Shown here: piece after piece, positions 45,558 to 53,951 of the stretch | Layout of the letters: every line of letters begins with the position of its first letter | How positions within the stretch are numbered: the first letter of the stretch is position 1 | Source of the DNA: Aedoeadaptatus coxii | GTDB lineage: Bacteria; Bacillota; Clostridia; Tissierellales; Peptoniphilaceae | DNA: 64,000 nucleotides | Assembly (NCBI RefSeq): GCF_001553115.1 | Contig: NZ_KQ960157.1 | Span: 1 to 64,000 of the forward strand | Direction of reading: 5' to 3' | The notes under the pieces: generated by a model | Seen by the model: only the letters and a program-made list of their open reading frames with translations | Database searches by the model: none | What the model was told of the DNA's origin: nothing | Position numbers and translations under genes: made by a program

Positions 45558-46742
45558 ATGCCTAAATTTGCAAAAAGAATGGACAACCTAAAAGCATCTG
45601 AAATCCGCGAGCTTTTAGCTTTAACAGCTGACCCCAGCATTATCTCGTTCGCAGGTGGACTTCCCGCCGCCGAACTTTTCCCCATCGACAAATGGATTGA
45701 AGCGTCCAACAAAGTCATGAAAAATAACGGCGCCGCCGCCCTTCAATACGGCCCCACCGACGGTTACGCTCGTTTAAGAGAACACTGTGTTACCCGCATG
45801 GAAAAAGTCGGCTGCAAGGATGTGAAACCTGAAGATATTCAAATTCTTTCCGGTTCCCAACAAGGTCTCGACTTCGTTCCCAGAATCTTTATCGATCCGG
45901 GTGATTACATCGTCGTCGAAAGCCCCACCTACTTAGGCGCTCTTAACGCTTTTAAGGCTTACGAACCGAGATTCCTTCAAGTTGCCCTCGACGAAGACGG
46001 CATGATTCTGGAAGATTTGGAAAAACAACTTAAATCCCACGACAATGTGAAATTTATCTACGTTATTTCCGATTTCCAAAACCCCTCCGGCAAAACTTGG
46101 ACGTTGGAAAGAAGAAAAGGCCTTATCGAACTCGCCAATAAATATGATGTCATGATTCTCGAAGACAATCCCTACGGCGAATTACGTTTCGAAGGCGAAA
46201 TTCAACCTTCTCTTCGCAGCTTAGATACTGAAAACCGCGTCATCTTCATGGGTACTTTCTCCAAGATCTTCAGCCCCGGCATCCGCGTCGGTTGGTTTAA
46301 TGCCGCTCCTAAAGTGCTCGAAAAGTTCAACATGGTTAAACAAGGTGCCGACCTTCAAACGTCTACCACCACCCAAATGATCTTGTCGCAATTCTTAGAC
46401 GACAACGATTTGGAAGCCCACATCGATAAGATCATCGAAGTTTACGGCAAACGTAAAAATGTCATGGTCGACGCCATGAAGAAATATTTCCCCGAAAAAG
46501 TTACCTACACTAACCCCGAAGGCGGCTTATTCCTCTGGGTTACCCTTCCCGAAGGCTTAAACGCTCGCGATATTGCAGTGAAAGCCATCGAAAAGAAAGT
46601 TGCCTTCGTACCCGGCGGCGCTTTCTATCCCGATAGTCCGGAAGAAAACCACTTCCGCTTGAACTACAGCTGCATGCCTGAAGATAAAATTGAAGAAGGC
46701 ATTAAGCGCTTAGGCGAAGTATTACACGAAGTTGTTAAATAA
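45558..46742 (+). CDS. PLP-dependent aminotransferase, 2-aminoadipate/aromatic type
   Basis: A 394-residue fold-type I aminotransferase of the LysN/MocR-catalytic-domain group: ISFAGGLPAAELFP and LQYGPTDGYARLREH at the N-terminus, SGSQQGLDFVPRIFIDPGD, FQNPSGKTW, PLP lysine in GTFSKIFSPGIRVGW. The ATG at 45558 has AAAGGAG at 7 nt; an in-frame upstream ATG has no ribosome binding site. Members accept leucine, aromatic amino acids or 2-aminoadipate with 2-oxoglutarate. It faces the acd-etf operon and might supply 2-oxo acids to the Had pathway. Confidence 0.9.
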   Translation: MPKFAKRMDNLKASEIRELLALTADPSIISFAGGLPAAELFPIDKWIEASNKVMKNNGAAALQYGPTDGYARLREHCVTRMEKVGCKDVKPEDIQILSGSQQGLDFVPRIFIDPGDYIVVESPTYLGALNAFKAYEPRFLQVALDEDGMILEDLEKQLKSHDNVKFIYVISDFQNPSGKTWTLERRKGLIELANKYDVMILEDNPYGELRFEGEIQPSLRSLDTENRVIFMGTFSKIFSPGIRVGWFNAAPKVLEKFNMVKQGADLQTSTTTQMILSQFLDDNDLEAHIDKIIEVYGKRKNVMVDAMKKYFPEKVTYTNPEGGLFLWVTLPEGLNARDIAVKAIEKKVAFVPGGAFYPDSPEENHFRLNYSCMPEDKIEEGIKRLGEVLHEVVK

Positions 46743-46750
46743 GATCGAAA

Positions 46751-46828
46751 CAGTCCTTTCTTCGGAAAGGGCTGTTTTTTTGAATCCATTGATTGTTTGG
46801 AGAGCCCTCTTTATCGGGCTCTCTTTTT
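46751..46828 (+). terminator. Two tandem terminators after the aminotransferase gene
   Basis: First: CAGTCCTTTC/GAAAGGGCTG with a UUCG loop and T-run (46751-46780). Second: GAGAGCCC/GGGCTCTC with T-run (46800-46828). Both read on the plus strand. Confidence 0.8.
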
Positions 46829-46890
46829 GTGCGCAGATGGTTTCCACTATTGCATCACTTTCGCTTATCCTTCCTCCTATTCTTCATAGA

Positions 46891-46918
46891 AAAAAGACCT
46901 CCCGAAGGAGGCCTTTTT
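46891..46918 (-). terminator. Terminator of acd-etfB-etfA (bidirectional)
   Basis: CCTCC/GGAGG core with a CGAA loop, extended by A/T runs on both sides; 15 nt past the etfA stop. Confidence 0.8.
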
Positions 46919-46932
46919 GTTCGTTGTAAGGT

Positions 46933-47937
46933 TTAGAGTTGTTCGCTGAGTTCTCTTTCTTTGCGAACGAGTTCTTCAAGCTTGGGCACGATGGCGTTCA
47001 AGTCGCCGACGACGCCGAGGTCTGCAACATCGAAGATGGGTGCGCCATCGTCTTTGTTGACGGCGATGATGAGGTCGGAATCTTCCATACCTGCCAAGTG
47101 TTGGATGGCTCCGGAAATACCCAGTGCCAAGTAAAGTTCGGGACGTACGGTTTTACCGGTTTGTCCGACTTGTTGGGATTTTTCGATCCAGCCGGAGTCG
47201 ACGGCAGCTCTCGACGATGCGATTTCTGCGCCGAGTTCTTTTGCAAGGCCGTTTAATGCGTCGAAACCTTCCGGGCCGCCCATGCCGCGACCGCCGGAAA
47301 TAAGGATGTTGGCTTCGGTAATATCTTTTTTGGTGCTTTCAATTTTAAGCACTTCTCTTAAGTGAACGATAGGTTCTTTGTGAGAGAATTCAAATTTATC
47401 TTCGATGACTTCGCCGTCAGCCTTGTCAACTTCGATGCTGGGCATAACGCCGGGACGTACCGTCGCCATTTGGGGACGGAAGTTTTCGCAGACGATGGTG
47501 GCCATTAAGTTGCCGCCAAATGCCGGACGGGTCATCATAAGAAGTTTGCTTTCCGGGTCGATTTCAAGTTTTGTACAGTCGGCAGTAAGACCGGTGTGTA
47601 CGCGAGCGGCAAGGTTCGGCGCGAGGTCGCGACCGATGGAGGTAGCACCGAATAATACGATTTCAGGTTCGTATTTTTCGATGATGCCGTATACCATGTC
47701 GGCGTAATCTTCGCTTAAGTATTCTTTAAGTCTCGGATCTTCTACGACGATGACTTTATCAGCGCCGTGGCGGAATAGGATATTCGCTTCGCCTTTTACG
47801 TTTTCGCCGATTAACATGCCCACTACTTCTTGACCGAGGTCATCGGCAAGTTCACGTGCCTTACCGAGTAGTTCGATACCTACTTTTTCAAGTTTGTTAT
47901 CTCTTTGTTCGATAAATACGTATATATCTTTACTCAT
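46933..47937 (-). CDS. etfA: Electron transfer flavoprotein, alpha subunit
   Basis: A 334-residue Etf alpha subunit. The C-terminal FAD-binding domain is intact: SGGRGMGGPEGFDAL, GQTGKTVRPELYLALGISGAIQH and AVNKDDGAPIFDVADLGVVGDL. With EtfB and the adjacent acyl-CoA dehydrogenase it should carry electrons between NADH, ferredoxin and enoyl-CoA; homologous Acd/EtfAB complexes in amino-acid-fermenting clostridia bifurcate electrons to ferredoxin. Third gene of acd-etfB-etfA, 12 nt after etfB. Confidence 0.94.
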   Translation of the reverse strand: MSKDIYVFIEQRDNKLEKVGIELLGKARELADDLGQEVVGMLIGENVKGEANILFRHGADKVIVVEDPRLKEYLSEDYADMVYGIIEKYEPEIVLFGATSIGRDLAPNLAARVHTGLTADCTKLEIDPESKLLMMTRPAFGGNLMATIVCENFRPQMATVRPGVMPSIEVDKADGEVIEDKFEFSHKEPIVHLREVLKIESTKKDITEANILISGGRGMGGPEGFDALNGLAKELGAEIASSRAAVDSGWIEKSQQVGQTGKTVRPELYLALGISGAIQHLAGMEDSDLIIAVNKDDGAPIFDVADLGVVGDLNAIVPKLEELVRKERELSEQL

Positions 47938-47949
47938 TTGGTCCTCCCC

Positions 47950-48744
47950 TTAAATGATGTATTTTTCTTTTAATTTAGCAAGAATAGCTTGTGCAGCTTC
48001 ATCAGCGGATAAGTCTTTGAGTAATACGCCGGCAGCTTTTCCTTCTTTCGGGAAGGATTTTTTAACGCGGGTCGGCGATCCTTTTAGACCGATGTTCGAC
48101 AGGTCGAGTTTGTCTTCAATGTCTTTGAGGCCCCAAACGGTAATGTCTTTTTCTTGTGCTTCGTAAATGCCGCGAACGGTCATGTAACGAGGTTTAGCGC
48201 ATTCGGCAAGGGTCGTGATCAAAATCGGCATTTTTGCTTCTAAGATATGGTAACGATCTTCGAATTGACGTTTAACGATAACCTTGTCGCCTTCTACATC
48301 AACATCTTCAGCATAGGAGATGGCGGGAATTTCCAAGTGTCTTGCAATTTGAGGACCGACTTGTGCGGTGTCGCCGTCGATTGCTTGACGTCCTGCGATG
48401 ACCAAATCGTAGTCGATGTGTTCGATGGCGGCTGTAATCGTACAGGAAGTAGCCCACGTATCGGCACCACCGAAGGCTCTGTCACTTACGAGAATGGCTT
48501 CGTCTGCGCCCATGGCGAGGGCTTCGCGAAGTGCGTATTCCGCTTGGTTCGGACCCATGGAAAGAGCGTATACTTTTACGTTTTCGGGATCTTTATCCTT
48601 AATGCGAAGAGCAACTTCCAAGCCGGATAAGTCGTCCGGGTTGATAATACTGGGTACGCCTTCGCGGATCAATGTGTTGGTTTTCGGATCCAAGCGAACT
48701 TCGGTTGTGTCAGGTACTTGTTTAATACATACCACTATGTTCAT
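47950..48744 (-). CDS. etfB: Electron transfer flavoprotein, beta subunit
   Basis: A 264-residue Etf beta subunit: MNIVVCIKQVPDTTEVRLDP start, GADEAILVSDRAFGGADT and the AGRQAIDGDTAQVGPQIA nucleotide-binding motif. In bifurcating Etfs this subunit binds the second FAD that receives hydride from NADH. It lies between acd and etfA with short gaps, in the same order as in clostridial acd-etfBA clusters. Confidence 0.95.
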   Translation of the reverse strand: MNIVVCIKQVPDTTEVRLDPKTNTLIREGVPSIINPDDLSGLEVALRIKDKDPENVKVYALSMGPNQAEYALREALAMGADEAILVSDRAFGGADTWATSCTITAAIEHIDYDLVIAGRQAIDGDTAQVGPQIARHLEIPAISYAEDVDVEGDKVIVKRQFEDRYHILEAKMPILITTLAECAKPRYMTVRGIYEAQEKDITVWGLKDIEDKLDLSNIGLKGSPTRVKKSFPKEGKAAGVLLKDLSADEAAQAILAKLKEKYII

Positions 48745-48763
48745 GATGACCTCCTGATTCCTC

Positions 48764-49903
48764 TTATTTCAAAAGTTGACTGCCGATAACGAGAAGTTGA
48801 ATTTCGCTGGTACCTTCGTAAATAGAGGTAATGCGTGCATCTCTGTAAAGGCGTTCGATTTTGTAGTCTTTAATGTAGCCGTAGCCGCCGTGTACTTGAA
48901 GGGCGTCGTAGACGATTTCGTTACAGGTTTCGGAGCAGAAGTATTTTGCCATGGAGCAAATCTTCGATGCGTCTTCGCCTCTGTCTTTAGCAGCAGCTGC
49001 TTCGTAAACGAGGAGCTTGGCGGCTTCTAATTTAGCGGCCATTCTTGCAATTTTAAAGCTGATGCCTTGAAGTTTTGCAATGGGGCGACCGAATTGAACA
49101 CGTTCTTTAGCGAATTTAACAGCTTCATCGAGGGCAGCTTGTGCAATACCGATGGATTGAGCGGCAATACCGATACGGCCGACGTCTAAGGTCTTCATCG
49201 CGTTGGTAAAGCCCTTGCCTTCTTTGCCGAGCATGTTTTCTTTCGGTACGCGAACATTTTCGAGTACGATGTCGGAGGTGGGGCAGCCGATAATACCCAT
49301 TTTTTCTTCCGGTTTACCAAAGGAAACGCCTTCGCTCTTTAAGTCGACGATAAAGGCGGTAATGCCTGCGCTGCCTTTTGCGGTAAGGTCGGTTTTAGCG
49401 TAAATAATGCTGTAGTCTGCAATGGGTGCACCGGTAATGAAGGTTTTACGGCCGTTAAGAACCCATTCGTCTCCGTCTAATACAGCTGTAGTCTTGGTGC
49501 CGCCGGCATCGGAACCTGCACCCGGTTCGGTTAAGCCGAAGCAGAAGGTAAGTTCGCCGGTTGCGATCTTGCTTAAGTACTTTTCTTTTTGGTCGGGGGT
49601 ACCGCTTAGTTGAATCGGTGCCCCGCAAAGGGAGTTCGGGCTCGAAACGAAGACGCTGGCTACTGCGCTGCGTTTTGCGATTTCTTCCATGACGATAACG
49701 TAGGATACGTGATCCCCGCCTGCACCGCCGTATTCCTTCGGTGTCTTAATGCCGAAGAAACCCGCTTCGCCCATTTTACGAACGATGTCTAAATCGAGAC
49801 AACCCGTTTCTTCTGCTGCATCGAGTACGTCGTCGGTTAATTCTTGATCTGCAAATTTAGCAGCGAGATCGCGAATTAATTTGTGCTCTTGCTTAAATTC
49901 CAT
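48764..49903 (-). CDS. Acyl-CoA dehydrogenase (2-enoyl-CoA reductase direction)
   Basis: A 379-residue flavoenzyme. Signatures: FGLTEPGAGSDAGG (FAD/substrate region), FKIARMAAKLEAAK, QVHGGYGYIKDY and catalytic glutamate in SIYEGTSEIQ near the C-terminus. In this context it should reduce the 2-enoyl-CoA made by HadBC to the saturated acyl-CoA, with EtfAB as partner (the role of AcdB in C. difficile leucine fermentation). First gene of acd-etfB-etfA, with its own promoter and a GntR-type operator 170 nt upstream. Confidence 0.93.
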   Translation of the reverse strand: MEFKQEHKLIRDLAAKFADQELTDDVLDAAEETGCLDLDIVRKMGEAGFFGIKTPKEYGGAGGDHVSYVIVMEEIAKRSAVASVFVSSPNSLCGAPIQLSGTPDQKEKYLSKIATGELTFCFGLTEPGAGSDAGGTKTTAVLDGDEWVLNGRKTFITGAPIADYSIIYAKTDLTAKGSAGITAFIVDLKSEGVSFGKPEEKMGIIGCPTSDIVLENVRVPKENMLGKEGKGFTNAMKTLDVGRIGIAAQSIGIAQAALDEAVKFAKERVQFGRPIAKLQGISFKIARMAAKLEAAKLLVYEAAAAKDRGEDASKICSMAKYFCSETCNEIVYDALQVHGGYGYIKDYKIERLYRDARITSIYEGTSEIQLLVIGSQLLK

Positions 49904-49927
49904 GTTTTCCTCCTATTTGTAGGTTAT

Positions 49928-49942
49928 GTACGCCTTGCGTAC
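49928..49942 (-). promoter_or_regulatory. Small inverted repeat in the acd leader
   Basis: GTACGC (49928-49933) and GCGTAC (49937-49942) separated by CTT; in the long acd leader close to the ribosome binding site. Role unknown. Confidence 0.35.
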
Positions 49943-50070
49943 GCCTGGCGACGGCACATGAATATAATACGTTTTCCTTTTCTCGAAAAATTTTTCACAT
50001 TCAAGTAATCCTATCGCTAAAAACTACTGTCTACTATAGATTTGGTCACAGCGAAGGAAATGAAAACCTT

Positions 50071-50109
50071 CTTGTATACCAGTATAACGCAAAAGTATTA
50101 ACTTAACAA
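50071..50109 (-). promoter_or_regulatory. Promoter of acd-etfBA with overlapping GntR-type operator
   Basis: Minus strand: -35 TTGTTA (50104-50109), 17-nt spacer, -10 TATACT (50081-50086). The palindrome CTTGTATACCAG (50071-50082) overlaps the -10 and start point, a position suited to repression. A GTCTACTAT motif at 50029-50037 recurs next to the operator before gntR. Confidence 0.75.
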
Positions 50110-50122
50110 GCAATAAATGCAA

Positions 50123-50153
50123 AAATCCGGACTTTTTAAGTGGGTCCGGATTT
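50123..50153 (-). terminator. Terminator of the gntR-had-brnQ-aminotransferase operon
   Basis: Perfect 10-bp stem AAATCCGGAC/GTCCGGATTT with an 11-nt loop and T-rich minus-strand exit. It separates the long Had operon from acd-etfBA. Confidence 0.8.
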
Positions 50154-50188
50154 GCATTTATCAATACTTACAGACTCTTTTTATGGAA

Positions 50189-51376
50189 TTAGCTGTAGTA
50201 TTTTTCCATCATTTCTTTGAAGACGGGGATGGATTTTTTGCAGGTTTCCGTATCGACGCAGTAGCTCAAACGCATGAATGCTTTGGAGCCGAATCCCGTG
50301 CCGGGTACGACGAGCATGTCGTATTCTTTTGCGCGATCGGAGAACGTTTCGCTGTCTCCGTCCGGAGATTTAATGAACAGGTAGAAAGCGCCTGCCGGTT
50401 TAGCGACTTGGTAGCCGATTTCGGTTAATGCGTCGAAGAGAAGGTCTCTGTTATTTTTGTAAACTTCTACGTCGGGTTCGACGTCGACGCAACGTTCGAT
50501 GACTTTTTGCATTAAGGTCGGTGCACATACATAGCCTAAGGAGCGGCCTGCACCACCGATAGCGGGCATTAAGTCTTTATCTTCTACGGAGCCGGGAACG
50601 AGGATGTAACCGATGCGTTCGCCGGGGAGAGATAAGGATTTCGACCAGCTGTAGCAAACGACGGTGTTGGCGTAAAGGCTGGGTACCCATGCTACTTCGG
50701 CATCGTCAACTAATACGAGTTCACGATAGGGTTCGTCACTTAAGATGTAAATGGGACGGCCGATTTCTTTGCTCTTCTTTTCGAGAACGGCTGCGAGTTC
50801 TTTTAATGCTTCTTTGGAGTAAATAACGCCTGCCGGATTGTTCGGAGTGTTGATCAAGACGGCACGTGTGTTTTTGGTAAGCACTTTTTCAACGTCTTCT
50901 GCGTGAAGTTGCATATCATCGCGCGCTTCGACGAGTACCATTTTTCCGCCTTGGCTTTCGATGAAGACGGTGTATTCGGGGAAGAAGGGAGCCAATACGA
51001 CGATTTCGTCGGTCGGTTCTTCGATAAGGGCTGCAAGGGAAATGCTCAAGGATGCAGCTGCACCGCAGGTCATGTAAAGGTTGCTTGCATCGTAATCGGT
51101 GCCGTAGCGTTTGTTTAGGTTATCGGCAATGGCTTGACGTGTAGATTCAAAACCGTTACCTGCCGAGTAGCTGTGAACTGCTTGAGGTGCTTGATTTTGG
51201 GTTAAATCGACGATAGCGTCTTGTACTGCTTTCGGTGCGGGAACGCTGGGGTTACCGATGGAGAAGTTTAATACATTTTCAGGTCCTACAACTTTTGCAC
51301 GTTCTGCGCCAAATCCTGCGAGTTCGCGAATAATGGATTTTTGTTTGCCGAGGGATGTCATTCTTTTGTTCGCCAT
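50189..51376 (-). CDS. Class I/II PLP-dependent aminotransferase of the Had operon
   Basis: A 395-residue aminotransferase related to aspartate/aromatic enzymes: VLNFSIGNPSVPAPKAV, TCGAAASLSISLAAL, INTPNNPAGVIYSKEAL and PLP lysine in YSWSKSLSLPGERIGYI. As the last gene of the Had operon it most likely performs the first step, turning the fermented amino acid into its 2-oxo acid. Separated from brnQ by a 33-nt gap and followed by a terminator. Confidence 0.9.
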   Translation of the reverse strand: MANKRMTSLGKQKSIIRELAGFGAERAKVVGPENVLNFSIGNPSVPAPKAVQDAIVDLTQNQAPQAVHSYSAGNGFESTRQAIADNLNKRYGTDYDASNLYMTCGAAASLSISLAALIEEPTDEIVVLAPFFPEYTVFIESQGGKMVLVEARDDMQLHAEDVEKVLTKNTRAVLINTPNNPAGVIYSKEALKELAAVLEKKSKEIGRPIYILSDEPYRELVLVDDAEVAWVPSLYANTVVCYSWSKSLSLPGERIGYILVPGSVEDKDLMPAIGGAGRSLGYVCAPTLMQKVIERCVDVEPDVEVYKNNRDLLFDALTEIGYQVAKPAGAFYLFIKSPDGDSETFSDRAKEYDMLVVPGTGFGSKAFMRLSYCVDTETCKKSIPVFKEMMEKYYS

Positions 51377-51409
51377 AATAGATACTCCTTTTGTTAGATT
51401 GTTTGGGTT

Positions 51410-52786
51410 CTATGCGTTCTCTTGAAGTTCTTTTGCACGTTTTTCTTCGCGGATAGCTTGTTCGCGATAAACATCGTCGCGGGTGCCGCCGAAGTTTGCA
51501 AATTTACCGAGTAGGCCACCGATTACAGCACAGATAAGTGCGGGGATGAGCCATTCAAATGCAAAGTTTCCTAAGGGGAATGCGGAGACTGTTTTTGCGA
51601 GGCTTCCCAATGCGTCGCCGCCTTGCATTTGAGAGAAGAGGTTGATCGCTTCGATAATGCCGATGACACCTGCGCCGAAGACGCCGCCGATGAATACGCC
51701 ATTGTACTTGATCTTTTTGTCAAAGATGGAGAAGAGAATTAAGCAGATGACGATGGGGAATACGGCTGTCAGTACGGGGACTGCAATTTTAATGATGCCT
51801 TCTACGCCGAGTAGGGAGATGGCAAAAGCGACGAGAGTAGCGACGATAACCACATTGCGATAGGAAAGTTTTCCGTTGGTAACATCACTAAAGAAGTTGC
51901 CGCAAGTGGAGATGAGACCTGTGGATGTCGTCAAGCATGCGAGGGCAACGCCTAAGCCGAGTAAGAAGCGGCCTACATTGCCGAGTAATGTTTCGACGGT
52001 GCCGAGTAAGATGGCGGTACGGTCCATATCCGGTGTAAACATGGAGCTTACAGTGGATCCGACATAGGTTAAGGAGCCGTATACAAGTGCCAAGCAGATG
52101 AAGGCGATGATACCGATCATAATGCTTGCTTTAACTTGTGTCGCTTCGTCGTGATAACCTCTACGAATAAGGTCGGTTAAGACGATACCACTCATTAGGG
52201 ATGCGCCGAGGGCGTCCATGGTTTGATAACCTTCTTTAAAACTCATTTTAAAGAGTTCCGGTGTGTCAGTTGTAATAGCGGCTGCCGGCGGATTGACGAC
52301 GGCAACGACGGTAATAACGGCCAAGATAATGAGTAGGCCCGGTGTTAAGAATTGACCGATGTAGTCGAGTACTTTACCGGGATTCAATACGAGGTAAAGA
52401 GTAAGTCCGAAGAATACAACGGATGTAACGATAACGGGAACGGCGGGAAGGTTCGGTGCCACGAACATTTCGTGGGTCGTTGCGCCTGTTCTCGGTACGG
52501 CAAAGAAGGGGCCGATAATCAAGATACAAATGGCGGAGATGACCGCTGAGAATTTCCAGCCGACCCGTTTACCGAGGTCGATGGCGCGTCCACCGAGTTG
52601 TGCCGTTACGATAACACCCAAAATGGGAAGTACGGGGTCGGACATGAGGAATCCGAATGCCGCTGTAAACCAACGGTCGCCGGAGAGTACGCCCAGGTAG
52701 GGCGGGAAGATCATATTGCCTGCGCCGAAGAAAATGGCGAACAGAGCAAAACCACAGACGATGATATCTTTTCTTTTAATTTCCAT
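51410..52786 (-). CDS. brnQ: Branched-chain amino acid carrier (BrnQ/LIVCS family)
   Basis: A 458-residue permease with about twelve membrane segments. LIVCS hallmarks are GFALFAIFFGAGNMIFPPYLG at the N-terminus and IGPFFAVPRTGATTHEMF near residue 85. It imports leucine, isoleucine or valine with Na+ or H+. The ATG at 52786 follows AAGGAG by 5 nt; a GTG two codons upstream falls within that site. Its place in the Had operon is the main hint that a branched-chain amino acid is fermented. Confidence 0.93.
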   Translation of the reverse strand: MEIKRKDIIVCGFALFAIFFGAGNMIFPPYLGVLSGDRWFTAAFGFLMSDPVLPILGVIVTAQLGGRAIDLGKRVGWKFSAVISAICILIIGPFFAVPRTGATTHEMFVAPNLPAVPVIVTSVVFFGLTLYLVLNPGKVLDYIGQFLTPGLLIILAVITVVAVVNPPAAAITTDTPELFKMSFKEGYQTMDALGASLMSGIVLTDLIRRGYHDEATQVKASIMIGIIAFICLALVYGSLTYVGSTVSSMFTPDMDRTAILLGTVETLLGNVGRFLLGLGVALACLTTSTGLISTCGNFFSDVTNGKLSYRNVVIVATLVAFAISLLGVEGIIKIAVPVLTAVFPIVICLILFSIFDKKIKYNGVFIGGVFGAGVIGIIEAINLFSQMQGGDALGSLAKTVSAFPLGNFAFEWLIPALICAVIGGLLGKFANFGGTRDDVYREQAIREEKRAKELQENA

Positions 52787-52834
52787 AAGCACTCCTTCGT
52801 CCTTTCGGACGTTTGTGACTAGTCTTTAGTTGGA

Positions 52835-53824
52835 TTAGAGACCGTTTACGATGTTAATGGGTTTTTCTCCATCTTCGATGCGCTTCATGTTGTCGTAAGA
52901 CCATTGGCTCATACGCATGAAGGAGTCGTCGGTGGTGCCGGCAATGTGAGGCGTAATGGAGAAACGTGCCAAGCCGGTTTCGTTTAAGTGGAACAAGGGA
53001 TCGTCATCCTTCGGGGGTTCCGGAGCGATAACGTCTATTGCGGCGAAGATCTTGCCGGCATTCAATGCGTCCGCTACATCGGCGTTGTTCATTAAGTCGC
53101 CGCGAGCGACGTTGACGATAATAGCGTCTTGTTGCATTTTGTCGATGGCTTCTTTATTGATCATGCCGCGTGTGGAATCGAGTACGGGGACGTGGTAGGA
53201 AATAATATTGCATTTTTCGTAAATTTCGTCGAGGCTTGCGTATTCAACGTTGAATTCTTTTTCGAAAGCTTCTTGACGAACGACGTCATAGTAGTACATT
53301 TTGCAGTCAAAGGGTTGTAAGAGTTTGGCAGCTTCGTGGCCGATGGCGCCGAGACCGATGAGGCCGATGACGCGGGAACCCATTTCGGTTTGTCCTTTTT
53401 CGGTAAATTCTTTGTAGCTTTCTTTAAAGCCTTCAGCGCCTTTTTCTTTGATCTTCATATCGGCTTCGGGCATTCTGCGAAGACTGGTTAACATGTGGGC
53501 AACGGCAAGTTCCGCTACGGGGCGAGCGTTTACGCCGCGGTTATTACATACGTAGATTCCTTTGGCTTTTGCTGCTTCAAGGTCGATTTTGTCGAAGCCT
53601 ACGCCTAAAGATTGGATAAGTTTTACATTTTCCAATTTGTCGATAACGTCTTTACGGATAAAGTCTACGGGGCCACAGTGGATAACGTCTGCATCTTTGC
53701 ATTGTTCGACTAATTCTTCGTCGCTGCAAGGATAGTTGATGTATTGGTAATCCCATTCAGCCGGTCTTTCCACGCCGAATTTTTCAACATAGTTCTTGTT
53801 ACAGGTACTTCTGATTTTTAACAT
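52835..53824 (-). CDS. D-2-hydroxyacid dehydrogenase
   Basis: A 329-residue NAD-dependent dehydrogenase. GLIGLGAIGHEAAKLL is the nucleotide-binding loop; catalytic Arg in VNVARGDL, Glu in DVIAPEPP and His in TPHIAGTT are all present. In this operon it should reduce the 2-oxo acid to the (R)-2-hydroxy acid, the substrate of HadA. Its N-terminal and central blocks look more like phosphoglycerate/glycerate-type dehydrogenases than the D-lactate dehydrogenase-type LdhA of C. difficile, so it may be a non-orthologous replacement. Confidence 0.9.
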   Translation of the reverse strand: MLKIRSTCNKNYVEKFGVERPAEWDYQYINYPCSDEELVEQCKDADVIHCGPVDFIRKDVIDKLENVKLIQSLGVGFDKIDLEAAKAKGIYVCNNRGVNARPVAELAVAHMLTSLRRMPEADMKIKEKGAEGFKESYKEFTEKGQTEMGSRVIGLIGLGAIGHEAAKLLQPFDCKMYYYDVVRQEAFEKEFNVEYASLDEIYEKCNIISYHVPVLDSTRGMINKEAIDKMQQDAIIVNVARGDLMNNADVADALNAGKIFAAIDVIAPEPPKDDDPLFHLNETGLARFSITPHIAGTTDDSFMRMSQWSYDNMKRIEDGEKPINIVNGL

Positions 53825-53898
53825 TTCGTCCTCCTTTTTTCAGAACCCTTCCTCTTTTCAAATGAAATAGTTTTCCTACATCGTACAGTTTAACCGAT

Positions 53899-53949
53899 CC
53901 CCCTTTCGGGGGCGGCTAAACAATTTATATACACGGACCTCCGTATATA
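53899..53949 (-). repeat. Two hairpins between hadC and the dehydrogenase gene
   Basis: CCCCC/GGGGG with a TTTC loop (53899-53912), and a TATA-CACGG/CCG-TATATA stem (53928-53949) just past the hadC stop. Neither has a strong U-tract; they may protect or process the long operon mRNA rather than end it. Confidence 0.5.
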
Positions 53950-53951
53950 GC

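Noticed and set aside
46732-46929. A 65-codon plus-strand open frame after the aminotransferase gene
   Set aside because: It spans three terminator hairpins and starts inside the aminotransferase gene.
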